A DNA stretch of 7,052 nucleotides, taken from JAYQUR01 sp038133505. Its GTDB lineage: Bacteria > Pseudomonadota > Alphaproteobacteria > MPNO01 > UBA830. This document shows positions 1-7,052 of this stretch, one piece after another. The notes beneath the pieces were generated by a model. That model was not told the origin of the DNA, did not search any database, and worked only from the letters and a program-made list of their open reading frames with translations. Position 1 is the stretch's first letter. Every line of letters starts with the position of its first letter. The position numbers were made by a program, and so were the translations under genes. The stretch is taken from the NCBI GenBank assembly GCA_038133505.1, contig JAYPTI010000157.1:1-7052 (forward strand). Direction: 5' to 3'.

Positions 1-1802
<1,802 letters not shown>

Positions 1803-1870
1803 TGTCGCCTCCCTAAAGGCTTTTCGCAGCCGTCATCCGTTTCCCGGACGATGTTTTGTTCGGCTGCCGC

Positions 1871-2347
1871 TCAGGCGGTCATTTCCTTGTGAGCCGCCAG
1901 GATCGCTTTCACGATGTTGTGGTAGCCGGTGCAGCGGCAGAAGTTACCTTCGAGCTCGTGACGCACCGTCTTCTCGTCGAGGCTGCTCTTGTTGCGCTCA
2001 ACGATGCCGATCGCGCTCATCACCATGCCAGGCGTGCAGAAGCCGCACTGCAGGGCGTGGTTCTCGCGGAAGGCTTCCTGCATCGGGTGCAGTTTGTCGC
2101 CGTCGGCAAGCCCTTCGATCGTCGTCACTTCCGCACCTTCCGCCTGGCGGGCGAGCATCGTGCAGGACTTGATGGGCAGCCCGTTCACGTGGACCGTGCA
2201 GGCGCCGCACTGGCTGGTATCGCAACCGACATGCGTGCCGGTGAGGCCGAGACTCTCGCGCAGGTACTGAACCAGAAGCGTGCGGTTCTCGACGTCCGCC
2301 GAAACCTGCTTGCCATTCACCGTCATCGAGACAGTGGTTGTCGCCAT
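1871..2347 (-). CDS. CoxS-like [2Fe-2S] small subunit of a molybdenum hydroxylase
   Basis: Electron-transfer subunit carrying two [2Fe-2S] clusters, moving electrons from the molybdenum centre in the large subunit to a FAD subunit or another acceptor. The protein has 158 residues, normal for the family. The N-terminal plant-ferredoxin-type domain has C42, C47, C50 and C62 (spacing CX4CX2CX11C). The C-terminal helical domain has C101, C104, C137 and C139 (CX2C...CXC, in QCGFCTPG and FCRCTGYH). All eight ligands are present. The frame stays open further upstream, but the ATG at 2347 is chosen because a strong GGAGGG lies about 6 bases before it and the family's N-terminus begins here. It precedes the CoxL-like gene with a 68-bp gap, so the two should be co-transcribed from the promoter candidate at about 2470-2498. 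No signal peptide is seen, so a cytoplasmic location is expected. Confidence 0.95.
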   Translation of the reverse strand: MATTTVSMTVNGKQVSADVENRTLLVQYLRESLGLTGTHVGCDTSQCGACTVHVNGLPIKSCTMLARQAEGAEVTTIEGLADGDKLHPMQEAFRENHALQCGFCTPGMVMSAIGIVERNKSSLDEKTVRHELEGNFCRCTGYHNIVKAILAAHKEMTA

Positions 2348-2429
2348 AGGACCCTCCTTATTGTCGCCGGAAACCTTGCGTAACCGGCTGTTTCCCAACG
2401 CTGCGGCCCGTTGGCTGACGGCGCCGAAG

Positions 2430-2441
2430 CGGAAATTTCCG
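2430..2441. promoter_or_regulatory. 12-bp perfect palindrome in the coxS leader
   Basis: CGGAAATTTCCG is a perfect palindrome, lying about 20-30 bases downstream of the predicted transcription start for the coxS-coxL genes. That is a plausible place for a repressor operator. A second short palindrome, TTCGAA, lies at 2444-2449, and a 6-bp inverted repeat (CCAACG/CGTTGG, 2395-2400 and 2409-2414) lies further into the leader. Regulator unknown; function is inferred from position only. Confidence 0.3.
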
Positions 2442-2469
2442 AGTTCGAATGAACCCCCCTTGCGCTCGC

Positions 2470-2498
2470 AGTAAACCGCCAGCGCGGAGGGAGGTCAA
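2470..2498 (-). promoter_or_regulatory. Sigma70-type promoter candidate for coxS-coxL
   Basis: On the minus strand a TTGACC box (2493-2498, five of six matches to TTGACA) is followed after exactly 17 bases by TTTACT (2470-2475, four of six matches to TATAAT). Transcription would start near 2463 and give a leader of about 115 bases before the coxS ATG. The promoter lies just past the hairpin that follows coxG, which suggests coxS-coxL can be transcribed apart from coxG. Confidence 0.4.
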
Positions 2499-2507
2499 GC
2501 GGGTAGA

Positions 2508-2524
2508 GGCGGGATTTTCCCGCC
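2508..2524 (-). terminator. GC-rich hairpin just after coxG
   Basis: GGCGGGA at 2508-2514 and TCCCGCC at 2518-2524 form a perfect 7-bp stem with a 3-base loop, starting 12 bases after the coxG-like stop codon. No clear U-tract follows on the minus strand, so it is at best a weak intrinsic terminator, or an RNA-stabilising or attenuating hairpin. Its place between a stop codon and a promoter candidate favours a transcript boundary. Confidence 0.4.
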
Positions 2525-2535
2525 GAAACCAATGT

Positions 2536-3216
2536 TTACAAGGCGAGAAGCGCGAGGACGATCACGACCACCGCAACAAGTCCGCCGACCCAGACCGCGG
2601 GGCTCAGGCCGCCGCTCTGCGCGGGCTGCGGTTCGGGACGCCGCTCCGTTCCCGCCGGAGGTGTCGAGCCGTGCGTCGGGCCCTCGTCCTCGTGCGCGCC
2701 TTCGCTTGCCGTGCCGACCTGGGGTTCGGGGGCCTCGCTTGCCTTGCCTTCAGAGGCGGGTTCGGCCGCAGCGCCGGCGCCGCCGACCTCCTCGGCGAAC
2801 TTGCCGAAGAACTCGTTGGCCATCTTCTTCGCGGTGGAGTCGATCAGCCGAGAGCCGATCTGGGCGAGCTTGCCGCCGACCTGCGCCGTCGCCGTGTAGG
2901 TCAGGACCGTCTCGTTGCCGTCCGCGGCGAGCTTGACGTCCGCACCGCCCTTGGCGAAGCCGGCGACGCCGCCGGTGCCTTCGCCCGAAATCTTGTAGCC
3001 GTTCGGCGGGTCGATATCGCTCAGCGTCACCTTGCCGGTGAAGGTGGCGGACACGGGGCCGACTTTCGATTTTACCCTGGCGGAAAGCTCGGTGTCGGAA
3101 TCCTTGTTGAGTTCCTGACAGCCCGGAATGCATTTCGCGAGGATTTCCGGGTCGTTCAGGGCCTCCCAGACTTTTTCTCGGGGGGCGGGAATCCGGTATT
3201 CGCCGGTCATATCCAT
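2536..3216 (-). CDS. CoxG-like SRPBCC protein with C-terminal membrane anchor
   Basis: Accessory protein of molybdenum hydroxylase clusters. In CO-oxidising bacteria CoxG is linked to docking the dehydrogenase at the membrane so electrons can reach the quinone pool. Of 226 residues, about 1-148 form the SRPBCC (START-like) domain: it opens GEYRIPAPREKVWEALNDPE, has CIPGCQ at 29-34, and contains KVGPVSATFTGKV and the Gly-rich GEGTGGVAGFAKGGAD typical of CoxG. Residues about 149-203 are a Pro/Glu/Gly/Ala-rich linker, and about 205-226 are a single hydrophobic helix ending at the stop, which makes a tail anchor with the globular domain in the cytoplasm. GGAG about 8 bases before the ATG at 3216 supports this start; an in-frame ATG two codons later is less well placed. 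It sits between the ligAB-like and coxSL-like genes, all on one strand, which suggests it serves the CoxSL enzyme. Confidence 0.9.
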   Translation of the reverse strand: MDMTGEYRIPAPREKVWEALNDPEILAKCIPGCQELNKDSDTELSARVKSKVGPVSATFTGKVTLSDIDPPNGYKISGEGTGGVAGFAKGGADVKLAADGNETVLTYTATAQVGGKLAQIGSRLIDSTAKKMANEFFGKFAEEVGGAGAAAEPASEGKASEAPEPQVGTASEGAHEDEGPTHGSTPPAGTERRPEPQPAQSGGLSPAVWVGGLVAVVVIVLALLAL

Positions 3217-3281
3217 GGGTGGATCTCCGTTCTTCTGACGCTTGTGTGATTGTTCGGGAACTTAGTTCGTGCGCGGGGCTT

Positions 3282-3310
3282 CGGCAAGCGAGCTAGCGGT
3301 TCGCTTGCCG
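3282..3310. repeat. 10-bp inverted repeat between ligB-like and coxG-like genes
   Basis: CGGCAAGCGA at 3282-3291 pairs perfectly with TCGCTTGCCG at 3301-3310 around a 9-base loop, in the 140-bp gap between the ligB-like stop and the coxG-like start. No U-tract follows on the minus strand. It could be a weak terminator for ligAB, an attenuating hairpin in a longer operon, or a regulator site. The rest of this gap holds no gene; a small GAACT-T-AGTTC palindrome lies near 3258-3268. Confidence 0.35.
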
Positions 3311-3356
3311 TTTCGAATATCGTTCCCGTTTTCGCGGTTCGGCAATGGCGGAACGT

Positions 3357-4190
3357 TCAGGCCGCCATTTTCCATTCTGCAAGACCGCAGCCAATCAGCG
3401 TTTCCGGCATCGGAATGTAGTCGATCATCTCGAAGCCTTCGCCGCCCGCGACCGCGTGCGCGATCGACCAGGAACGAAGTTCGGCGCCGCCGTTGCCCGT
3501 TTCGATCAGCATGCGGTCCAGTTCGGACGCCAGAACGTCGTCGGGCGCATTTTTGAACAGCTCGATGCAGGCATGATCGAACTTCTCGTCGATCCAGCCC
3601 ATGGTCGTCTCGCCGATCGAATGGCTCAGCCCGCCCGTGCCCATCACGACGACGCGCAGGTCCTCCGGATAGGCTTCGACCGCCTGGCGGATCATGCGGC
3701 CCCAGGCGAGGCATCGCTTGGGCGTCGGGAAGGGCTTCTCGACGAGGTTCACGAACACCGGGACGACGGGCGGCACGTCGTCGAAGCCCATCCGCCAAAG
3801 CGGAATGCCGATGCCGTGGTCGATCTTCACCCGGTGCGAATAGGAAGGATCGAAGTCGTGGCCGACCGCGAAATCGAGGATATGGCGCGCCAGGCCGGAA
3901 TGTCCGGGCAGGTTCTCCTGCGGGAACAGGCCTTTCATGAAAGGCTCGGGCGGCGGGTCATGCTCGTCGCCGATCCCGACGAGAAACATCGGGATGTTGT
4001 CGAGGAAGAAGTTGATCCAGTGATCGTTGGAATGGACGACGAGGACGTCGGGCTCGAGCGCCTTTACCCGGCGACCGAGCTCGTCGTACCGCGTGGTCAG
4101 CCAGTCGCGGGTATCGTCCTTCAAATCGTTCCAGGCACGCGCGATGTTGGGCGCGTGCGACGCGGCGAAACTGCCGACGACCTTAGCCAT
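3357..4190 (-). CDS. LigB-type class III extradiol ring-cleavage dioxygenase, catalytic (beta) subunit
   Basis: Non-heme Fe(II) enzyme that opens a catechol-like aromatic ring beside its two hydroxyls using O2; relatives include protocatechuate 4,5-dioxygenase and gallate dioxygenase. It has 277 residues, a little shorter than the 302 of Sphingobium LigB. Expected catalytic positions are visible: H12 in ASHAPN and H57 in SNDHW as iron ligands, E237 in GGAELRSW as the likely third ligand, and H190 in GTGGLSH as the base. H125 in KIDHGIGIPL is a further conserved-looking His. Fe-ligand assignment is by similarity to LigB. The ATG at 4190 overlaps the alpha-subunit gene by 8 bp (ATGGCTAA), which indicates translational coupling and a LigA2B2-like complex. 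No signal peptide, so cytoplasmic. The ring substrate cannot be told from sequence; protocatechuate, gallate, a hydroxylated heteroaromatic or an aminophenol are all open. Confidence 0.92.
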   Translation of the reverse strand: MAKVVGSFAASHAPNIARAWNDLKDDTRDWLTTRYDELGRRVKALEPDVLVVHSNDHWINFFLDNIPMFLVGIGDEHDPPPEPFMKGLFPQENLPGHSGLARHILDFAVGHDFDPSYSHRVKIDHGIGIPLWRMGFDDVPPVVPVFVNLVEKPFPTPKRCLAWGRMIRQAVEAYPEDLRVVVMGTGGLSHSIGETTMGWIDEKFDHACIELFKNAPDDVLASELDRMLIETGNGGAELRSWSIAHAVAGGEGFEMIDYIPMPETLIGCGLAEWKMAA

Positions 4191-4461
4191 TGACCTTCTT
4201 CCTTTCTTCTTCCGTCTGGTACCGGCTGAGTTCCGCTATGGACGCATCGTCGTCGAAGCCGGAGATCAGCAGGTAGAACCGCATGAGATAGGGGTTCACG
4301 AGCGGAAGCAGCGTGCCGATGTCGTCTTCCATCAGCGCTTTCCTGACGTCCGGCGTCACCGGGTACCGGTCGATGGTTTCGGCCCGGTGATTGGTCCAGA
4401 GGTCCTTGCCGTCGGGCCCTTGTAATTCGAAGATCAGTTTGTTCAGCCAGTAGTCAGTCAT
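4183..4461 (-). CDS. LigA-like alpha subunit of extradiol dioxygenase
   Basis: Small helical subunit that packs against the LigB-type catalytic subunit and helps close its active site. The protein has 92 residues, clearly shorter than the roughly 139-residue LigA of Sphingobium, but keeps the family core: DRYPVTPDVRKALMEDD, then GTLLPLVNPYLMRFYLLISGF at about 49-69, matching the LigA pattern of 'FGLT.EQR.AV...D...LL..GGN.YFL.KL.G'. The shortfall seems to be at the ends, not in the core. It is first in a two-gene unit and overlaps the LigB-like start by 8 bp. The ATG at 4461 has only a weak GGGA before it. An AT-rich promoter-like patch lies 20-40 bases upstream, preceded by three 11-bp repeats, so expression may be activator-dependent. 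Assignment rests on weak but matching sequence and on its fixed pairing with LigB. Confidence 0.85.
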   Translation of the reverse strand: MTDYWLNKLIFELQGPDGKDLWTNHRAETIDRYPVTPDVRKALMEDDIGTLLPLVNPYLMRFYLLISGFDDDASIAELSRYQTEEERKKVNG

Positions 4462-4485
4462 GACGTTCCCGCGTTCTTTATCATT

Positions 4486-4496
4486 ATTCTAATATA
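4486..4496 (-). promoter_or_regulatory. AT-rich -10 region candidates for ligAB
   Basis: Bases 4473-4500 are strongly AT-rich amid GC-rich DNA. On the minus strand they hold overlapping -10-like hexamers, TATATT (4491-4496) and TAGAAT (4486-4491), each five of six matches to TATAAT. No convincing -35 box lies 16-18 bases upstream. Starts near 4479-4484 would give a leader of about 20 bases before the ligA-like ATG. A missing -35 box suggests dependence on an activator. Confidence 0.4.
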
Positions 4497-4512
4497 TAGT
4501 CGAGTTTCCGCG

Positions 4513-4545
4513 CCGGGAAAGGGCCGGGAAAGGGCCAGGAAAGGG
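4513..4545. repeat. Three tandem 11-bp repeats upstream of ligAB
   Basis: Three head-to-tail units, CCGGGAAAGGG (4513-4523), CCGGGAAAGGG (4524-4534) and CCAGGAAAGGG (4535-4545), differ at one base only. The 11-bp period is close to one helical turn, so all units face nearly the same side. They fall about -29 to -66 from the predicted ligAB start, where activators or integration factors often bind. A purely structural repeat or slippage product is also possible. Confidence 0.6.
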
Positions 4546-4570
4546 ACGAGTAACGCCGGGGAGGGCGCAG

Positions 4571-4619
4571 AGGCGATATCGGCAGGACGGTCGTCCAACC
4601 AGCCCTGCCGATAAAGCCT
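4571..4619 (-). terminator. Inverted repeat downstream of the SBP gene
   Basis: TATCGGCAGG at 4577-4586 pairs perfectly with CCTGCCGATA at 4604-4613 around a 17-base loop. Outer arms AGGC (4571-4574) and GCCT (4616-4619) extend the stem past a 2-base mismatch, and the loop could fold further (GGAC/GTCC). It begins 22 bases after the SBP stop codon, where a terminator would be expected, but no U-tract follows on either strand. Confidence 0.4.
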
Positions 4620-4641
4620 GTATTGGTTCGACGCTAGCGGC

Positions 4642-5598
4642 CTAGAATAGCCACTGGACGAGTTCCTTCTTCTGTGCGTCCGTCAGGGGCTTGGCGATAC
4701 GCTTGAACTGGACGGCGAGCTCGACCGCCTTGTCGAGATTGGAGACCTCGAGCGCGACGTTCTTCGGCTTGTAGAATTCCGCCGCCGCCTTGGCATTTTC
4801 GAGCGGGATCTTGTTCCGTTCGGCGAGATACTTGATGGCCTGTTCCTTGCCGGCACCGTACTGCCAGTCGACCGCGCGCTTGTAGGCCTGCATGAACTTC
4901 GTGGCGGTGCCCCGGTTCTTCGCGAGCCAATCCGAATGGACGATGTTGACCCGGGTCGACACATTCGCGAGTTCCTCGACGATGTCGCCGGTGAACAGGA
5001 TCCGCGCCTCGCCCTTCTGGATCAGATCGAGACCGAGCGGCGGTACCGACCAGGCCGCGTCCATCTGGCCCGACATCATCTGGGTCCGGCTGCCGCCCGG
5101 TCCGCCGACCGAAACCAGATTCGGTTTGAGCTTCATCTGGTTCATCAGGGCGAGCATCGCCATGTGCGTGCCCGAGCCGGGACGCGAGTAGGGCATCTTC
5201 GCGCCGTCGATATCCTTGACGGTCTTGAGCTTGCTGTCGGTTTTCACGAACCAGAACAGATCGGGATTGCCCGTCATCTCCGAGGAGACGATGCGGACCG
5301 GTGCGCCCTTCGCGTATGAGGCGATCGCGGCGAGAACCCCCATCGTCATGCCGAACTGGTTGTCTCCGGCGATCACCGCCTGGGCGGTTTCGGCGCCGCC
5401 GCGCGTCCGGATGTACTTGACCTCGAGGCCGGCCTCCTTGAAGTAGCCGTTCCGGTCGGCGAACACGATCGGGAGCGTGTCCCAGAGGCCCAGCTGCCCG
5501 ACAGCCACGTTGATTTTCTCGGCCGCGGCCGCAGGGCCCGCCGCCAGGGCGGCCGCGACAGCCACGCCGGCAAGATTCCGTACCATCCGTTCGATCAT
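4642..5598 (-). CDS. ABC-transporter solute-binding protein, SsuA/TauA/NMT1-like
   Basis: Periplasmic receptor that captures a small solute and hands it to an ABC importer. The protein has 318 residues, typical for the family. Residues 1-25 are a Sec signal peptide: basic MIERMVRN, an Ala/Val-rich core, then cleavage after the AAA run near 25-26. The mature protein starts EKINVAVGQLGLWDTLPIVFADRNGYFKEAGLEV, the usual NMT1/SsuA opening, with the hinge and binding-lobe stretch GGAETAQAVIAGDNQFGM, then RPGSGTHMAMLALM and GGPGGSRTQMMSGQMDAAW. The family carries nitrate, sulfonate, taurine, bicarbonate, pyrimidine precursors and some aromatic acids; the ligand here is not predictable. AGGAGA about 6 bases before the ATG at 5598 supports this start over the ATG four codons later. 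A second, truncated SBP gene lies 65 bp upstream, and no permease or ATPase is visible. A 12-bp palindrome (CGGTCGCGACCG, 5612-5623) precedes the ribosome-binding site. Confidence 0.9.
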   Translation of the reverse strand: MIERMVRNLAGVAVAAALAAGPAAAAEKINVAVGQLGLWDTLPIVFADRNGYFKEAGLEVKYIRTRGGAETAQAVIAGDNQFGMTMGVLAAIASYAKGAPVRIVSSEMTGNPDLFWFVKTDSKLKTVKDIDGAKMPYSRPGSGTHMAMLALMNQMKLKPNLVSVGGPGGSRTQMMSGQMDAAWSVPPLGLDLIQKGEARILFTGDIVEELANVSTRVNIVHSDWLAKNRGTATKFMQAYKRAVDWQYGAGKEQAIKYLAERNKIPLENAKAAAEFYKPKNVALEVSNLDKAVELAVQFKRIAKPLTDAQKKELVQWLF

Positions 5599-5611
5599 TG
5601 GTCTCTCCTAT

Positions 5612-5623
5612 CGGTCGCGACCG
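5612..5623. promoter_or_regulatory. 12-bp perfect palindrome upstream of the SBP gene
   Basis: CGGTCGCGACCG is a perfect palindrome in the 65-bp gap between the broken SBP reading frame and the intact SBP gene, a few bases upstream of the ribosome-binding site. It might be an operator or a leader RNA element, but a GC-rich palindrome of this length can occur by chance. No promoter could be picked out with confidence in this gap. Confidence 0.2.
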
Positions 5624-5663
5624 GTTTCGCGAAGGCACTATCGGCCGCTGTTTTGTTGATGCG

Positions 5664-6232
5664 TTAGATTTTCCCTCGCGCGTCTTTCAGATAGCTCTCG
5701 TCGATTGCCGGCGCGGGATCGGCGGCGAGCGCGTCGCAGAGCATGCCGCCACGGTTCATCAGCTGCGCGACCGTCACGATGCCGGCTTCGCTGATCCCCA
5801 TGTCGGCCGGCATGATTCCCCGGCCCGTGAAATCGTCCCAGGCGCGCCCGGCATAGTCCTCGGAGATGTTCATTTCGCGGGCCGCGATCTTCGCGCAGCC
5901 GTCGCGGTTGTCGAACACCCATCGCGTCGCCCGCAACAGCGCCGCGAGAAATGTTACCGCAACCTCCCGCTGACCTTGCGCCCACGCGCCGTCGGTATTG
6001 ATGGTCGTGAACTGATAGTCGGGCACGAAATCCGTCGTCGCGCCCAGGTTGGAGAATCCTGCGTCCTCCGCCATGTAGGAGAGCGGGATCGATTGGAGCC
6101 AGGCGTCGATGCCGCCCTCCTGAAGGAGCTTCCAGCGCGTGGGCGCGCCGCCGACGACGGCAAGCTCGTAGTCGCCCGGGTAGGAAAGGCCGTAGCGGGC
6201 GAGAATGTCCTGGATGACGAACGTCCGCGTCG
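5664..6232 (-). pseudogene. 5'-truncated ABC-transporter solute-binding protein (C-terminal half)
   Basis: About 188 codons are open with family-like sequence from near 6230 to the TAA at 5664. The visible protein starts ATRTFVIQDILARYGL and continues ELAVVGGAPTRWKLLQEGGIDAWLQ. This lines up with the second half of the neighbouring SBP (THMAMLALMNQM..., SVGGPGGSRTQMMSGQMDAAW), so it corresponds to about residue 150 onward of a roughly 330-residue protein. The signal peptide and N-terminal lobe are missing. No ATG or GTG lies in this frame between the junction and the ATG at 6074, and that ATG has no ribosome-binding site and falls inside the fold. Upstream of about 6232 the DNA codes for the end of a PEP-CTERM protein in another frame. 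It is therefore a broken gene or a chimeric join. If made from the ATG at 6074 it would give a 136-residue protein with no export signal, unlikely to work as a receptor. Confidence 0.75.
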
Positions 6233-7052
6233 CCGCCTGTAGAAAGCCATTCCGGCAATACCGAGGCCGAAAACCGCCAGCGTGCCCGGCTCGAGGACGC
6301 GGAAGGCGAGATCGGACATCTTGCCGTTCGTGGGATTGCCGATGAAAGTCATCGCGTCGTTCGTTCCGTTGACGGCGAAGACGTTACCGGTCTGACCCTC
6401 GGTTGCGTAAATCTCGCCGGTCAGCGGATTGATCGCGAGACCGTCGTAGAGAAAGTCGTTGTGGCTCACCGTCAAGCGCGAGGTCTCGCTCGCGTCTGAG
6501 GTGTCCAGGGTGAACAGCATGTTTGTGCCGCCGCCCACGTTCGGGTCGAAACCCAGGGCGTAGAGAGTGCCGGCGCCGTCGAATGCCAGACCGGCGCTGG
6601 TGCCCCAGATCGTGGATCCGACGAATGTCGCGAGACCGGACCCGAGGTCGATGGTGTAGATGTCTCCGCCTGCGGCCACACCGGATGCGTTCGAGGTGAT
6701 GCCGAACATCGTCCCGGTCGCGCGGTTGTAGGCAAGATCGCCGATGGAGATCGCCGAGCCGAGAACGTCGCCGCCATTCGTTTGGATCGGGCCCACGACG
6801 CTGTTTGTGGTCCCGGTCACCGGCGAAATCTGGATGAGTGAAGACGTGCTTCCCGCGCCAGAAATCGTCGATCCCCACAAAGCGCCCGCGTTATCGAAAT
6901 CGATGCCGGTAATGCCCGCGCCGGAAATCGCGTTACCCAGCGTCGTCGCGTTGTTCACATCCGTCGGATCGATGACAAGAATGTCGCCGCGGGTGGAACC
7001 CGATCCGTTGCCGTTCGCGCCGTAAAGAGTGAGCGCCGAGGCGGCTCCCGGT
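5954..7052 (-). CDS. PEP-CTERM sorting-domain protein with beta-propeller-like repeats, 5' end outside the window and 3' end read through into foreign sequence
   Basis: The frame is open from the right edge, so the true start is outside the window; the GTG at 6958 is internal. About 275 residues of real protein are visible (codons from 7051 to about 6227). They hold about five imperfect repeats of 40-50 residues with the pattern 'IYTID..SG..T.VG.....AGLAFD..GTLYA', which suggests beta-propeller blades. The C-terminus is a PEP-CTERM signal: VLEP at 252-255 of the visible part (usual form VPEP), a hydrophobic helix TLAVFGLGIAGMAF, then YRRRR. Such signals are cut by exosortase and place proteins at the cell surface or in the exopolysaccharide matrix. 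A stop is expected just after the Arg run. Instead the frame continues about 90 residues of Arg/Ser/Pro-rich, low-plausibility sequence to the TAA at 5954, because it now reads the SBP gene out of frame. The natural product should end near 6227. Confidence 0.75.
   Translation of the reverse strand, partial: PGAASALTLYGANGNGSGSTRGDILVIDPTDVNNATTLGNAISGAGITGIDFDNAGALWGSTISGAGSTSSLIQISPVTGTTNSVVGPIQTNGGDVLGSAISIGDLAYNRATGTMFGITSNASGVAAGGDIYTIDLGSGLATFVGSTIWGTSAGLAFDGAGTLYALGFDPNVGGGTNMLFTLDTSDASETSRLTVSHNDFLYDGLAINPLTGEIYATEGQTGNVFAVNGTNDAMTFIGNPTNGKMSDLAFRVLEPGTLAVFGLGIAGMAFYRRRRGRSSSRTFSPATAFPTRATTSLPSSAARPRAGSSFRRAASTPGSNRSRSPTWRRTQDSPTWARRRISCPTISSRPSIPTARGRKVSGRLR

Noticed and set aside
2449..3249. 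A 266-codon plus-strand frame over the CoxG-like gene
   Set aside because: Antisense shadow; the minus-strand frame has a recognisable SRPBCC domain and membrane anchor.
3321..3355. CGTTCC/GGAACG inverted repeat before the ligB-like stop
   Set aside because: Only 6 bp with a 23-base loop and partly next to coding sequence; easily due to chance.
3345..4193. A 282-codon open frame on the plus strand
   Set aside because: Shadow of the LigB-like gene; no domain, no ribosome-binding site, and near-complete overlap with a clearly conserved gene.
4634..5638. A 334-codon minus-strand frame overlapping the SBP gene
   Set aside because: It is slightly longer than the SBP frame, but its product is Arg/Gly/Asp-rich with no domain, while the SBP frame has a signal peptide, family motifs and a good ribosome-binding site.
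5954..6226. The C-terminal 90 residues of the PEP-CTERM reading frame as a genuine domain
   Set aside because: The stretch is Arg/Ser/Pro-rich and coincides with well-formed SBP coding sequence in another frame, so it is readthrough past the junction.

Overview
The window is high-GC bacterial DNA, and every gene I can support lies on the minus strand. Codon use, protein style and gene content suggest a proteobacterium, most likely an alphaproteobacterium; this is inference from general features, not from a marker gene. Read in the direction of transcription (high to low coordinates), it falls into three parts.

Part A (about 7052-4642). The 3' part of a gene for a secreted or surface beta-propeller-like protein with a PEP-CTERM sorting signal enters at the right edge. 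Right after the Arg run that should end the protein (about 6227-6238), the DNA changes without a stop codon into the middle of another gene, the C-terminal half of an SsuA/TauA/NMT1-type ABC-transporter solute-binding protein (SBP), read in a different frame. The first gene has lost its stop and the second its 5' half, so this is a real deletion or rearrangement scar or an assembly chimera. An intact, signal-peptide-bearing SBP of the same broad family follows 65 bp downstream. No permease or ATPase gene is visible.

Part B (4641-3357). After a 180-bp intergenic region with a hairpin, three 11-bp tandem repeats and a strikingly AT-rich promoter-like patch, two genes overlapping by 8 bp encode a class III (LigAB-type) extradiol aromatic-ring dioxygenase: a short alpha (LigA-like) and a beta (LigB-like) subunit with the metal and base residues in place.

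Part C (3356-1). A CoxG-like SRPBCC protein with a C-terminal membrane anchor is followed by a hairpin, a good sigma70-type promoter candidate, a CoxS-like [2Fe-2S] subunit and a CoxL-like molybdenum subunit that runs off the left edge. The CoxL active-site loop is AYRGAGR (form II or 'BMS' type), not the AYxCSFR of true CO dehydrogenase, so CO is probably not the substrate. The S-then-L order fits form II clusters; a CoxM-like FAD subunit is expected to the left but cannot be seen.

Possible joint role (inference): the SBP captures a small, possibly aromatic, acid; the membrane-associated molybdenum hydroxylase hydroxylates an aromatic or N-heteroaromatic ring using water; and the LigAB enzyme opens a dihydroxylated ring. 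The neighbourhood would then be a small catabolic module of unknown substrate. No RNA genes, CRISPR arrays, transposases or IS ends were seen.
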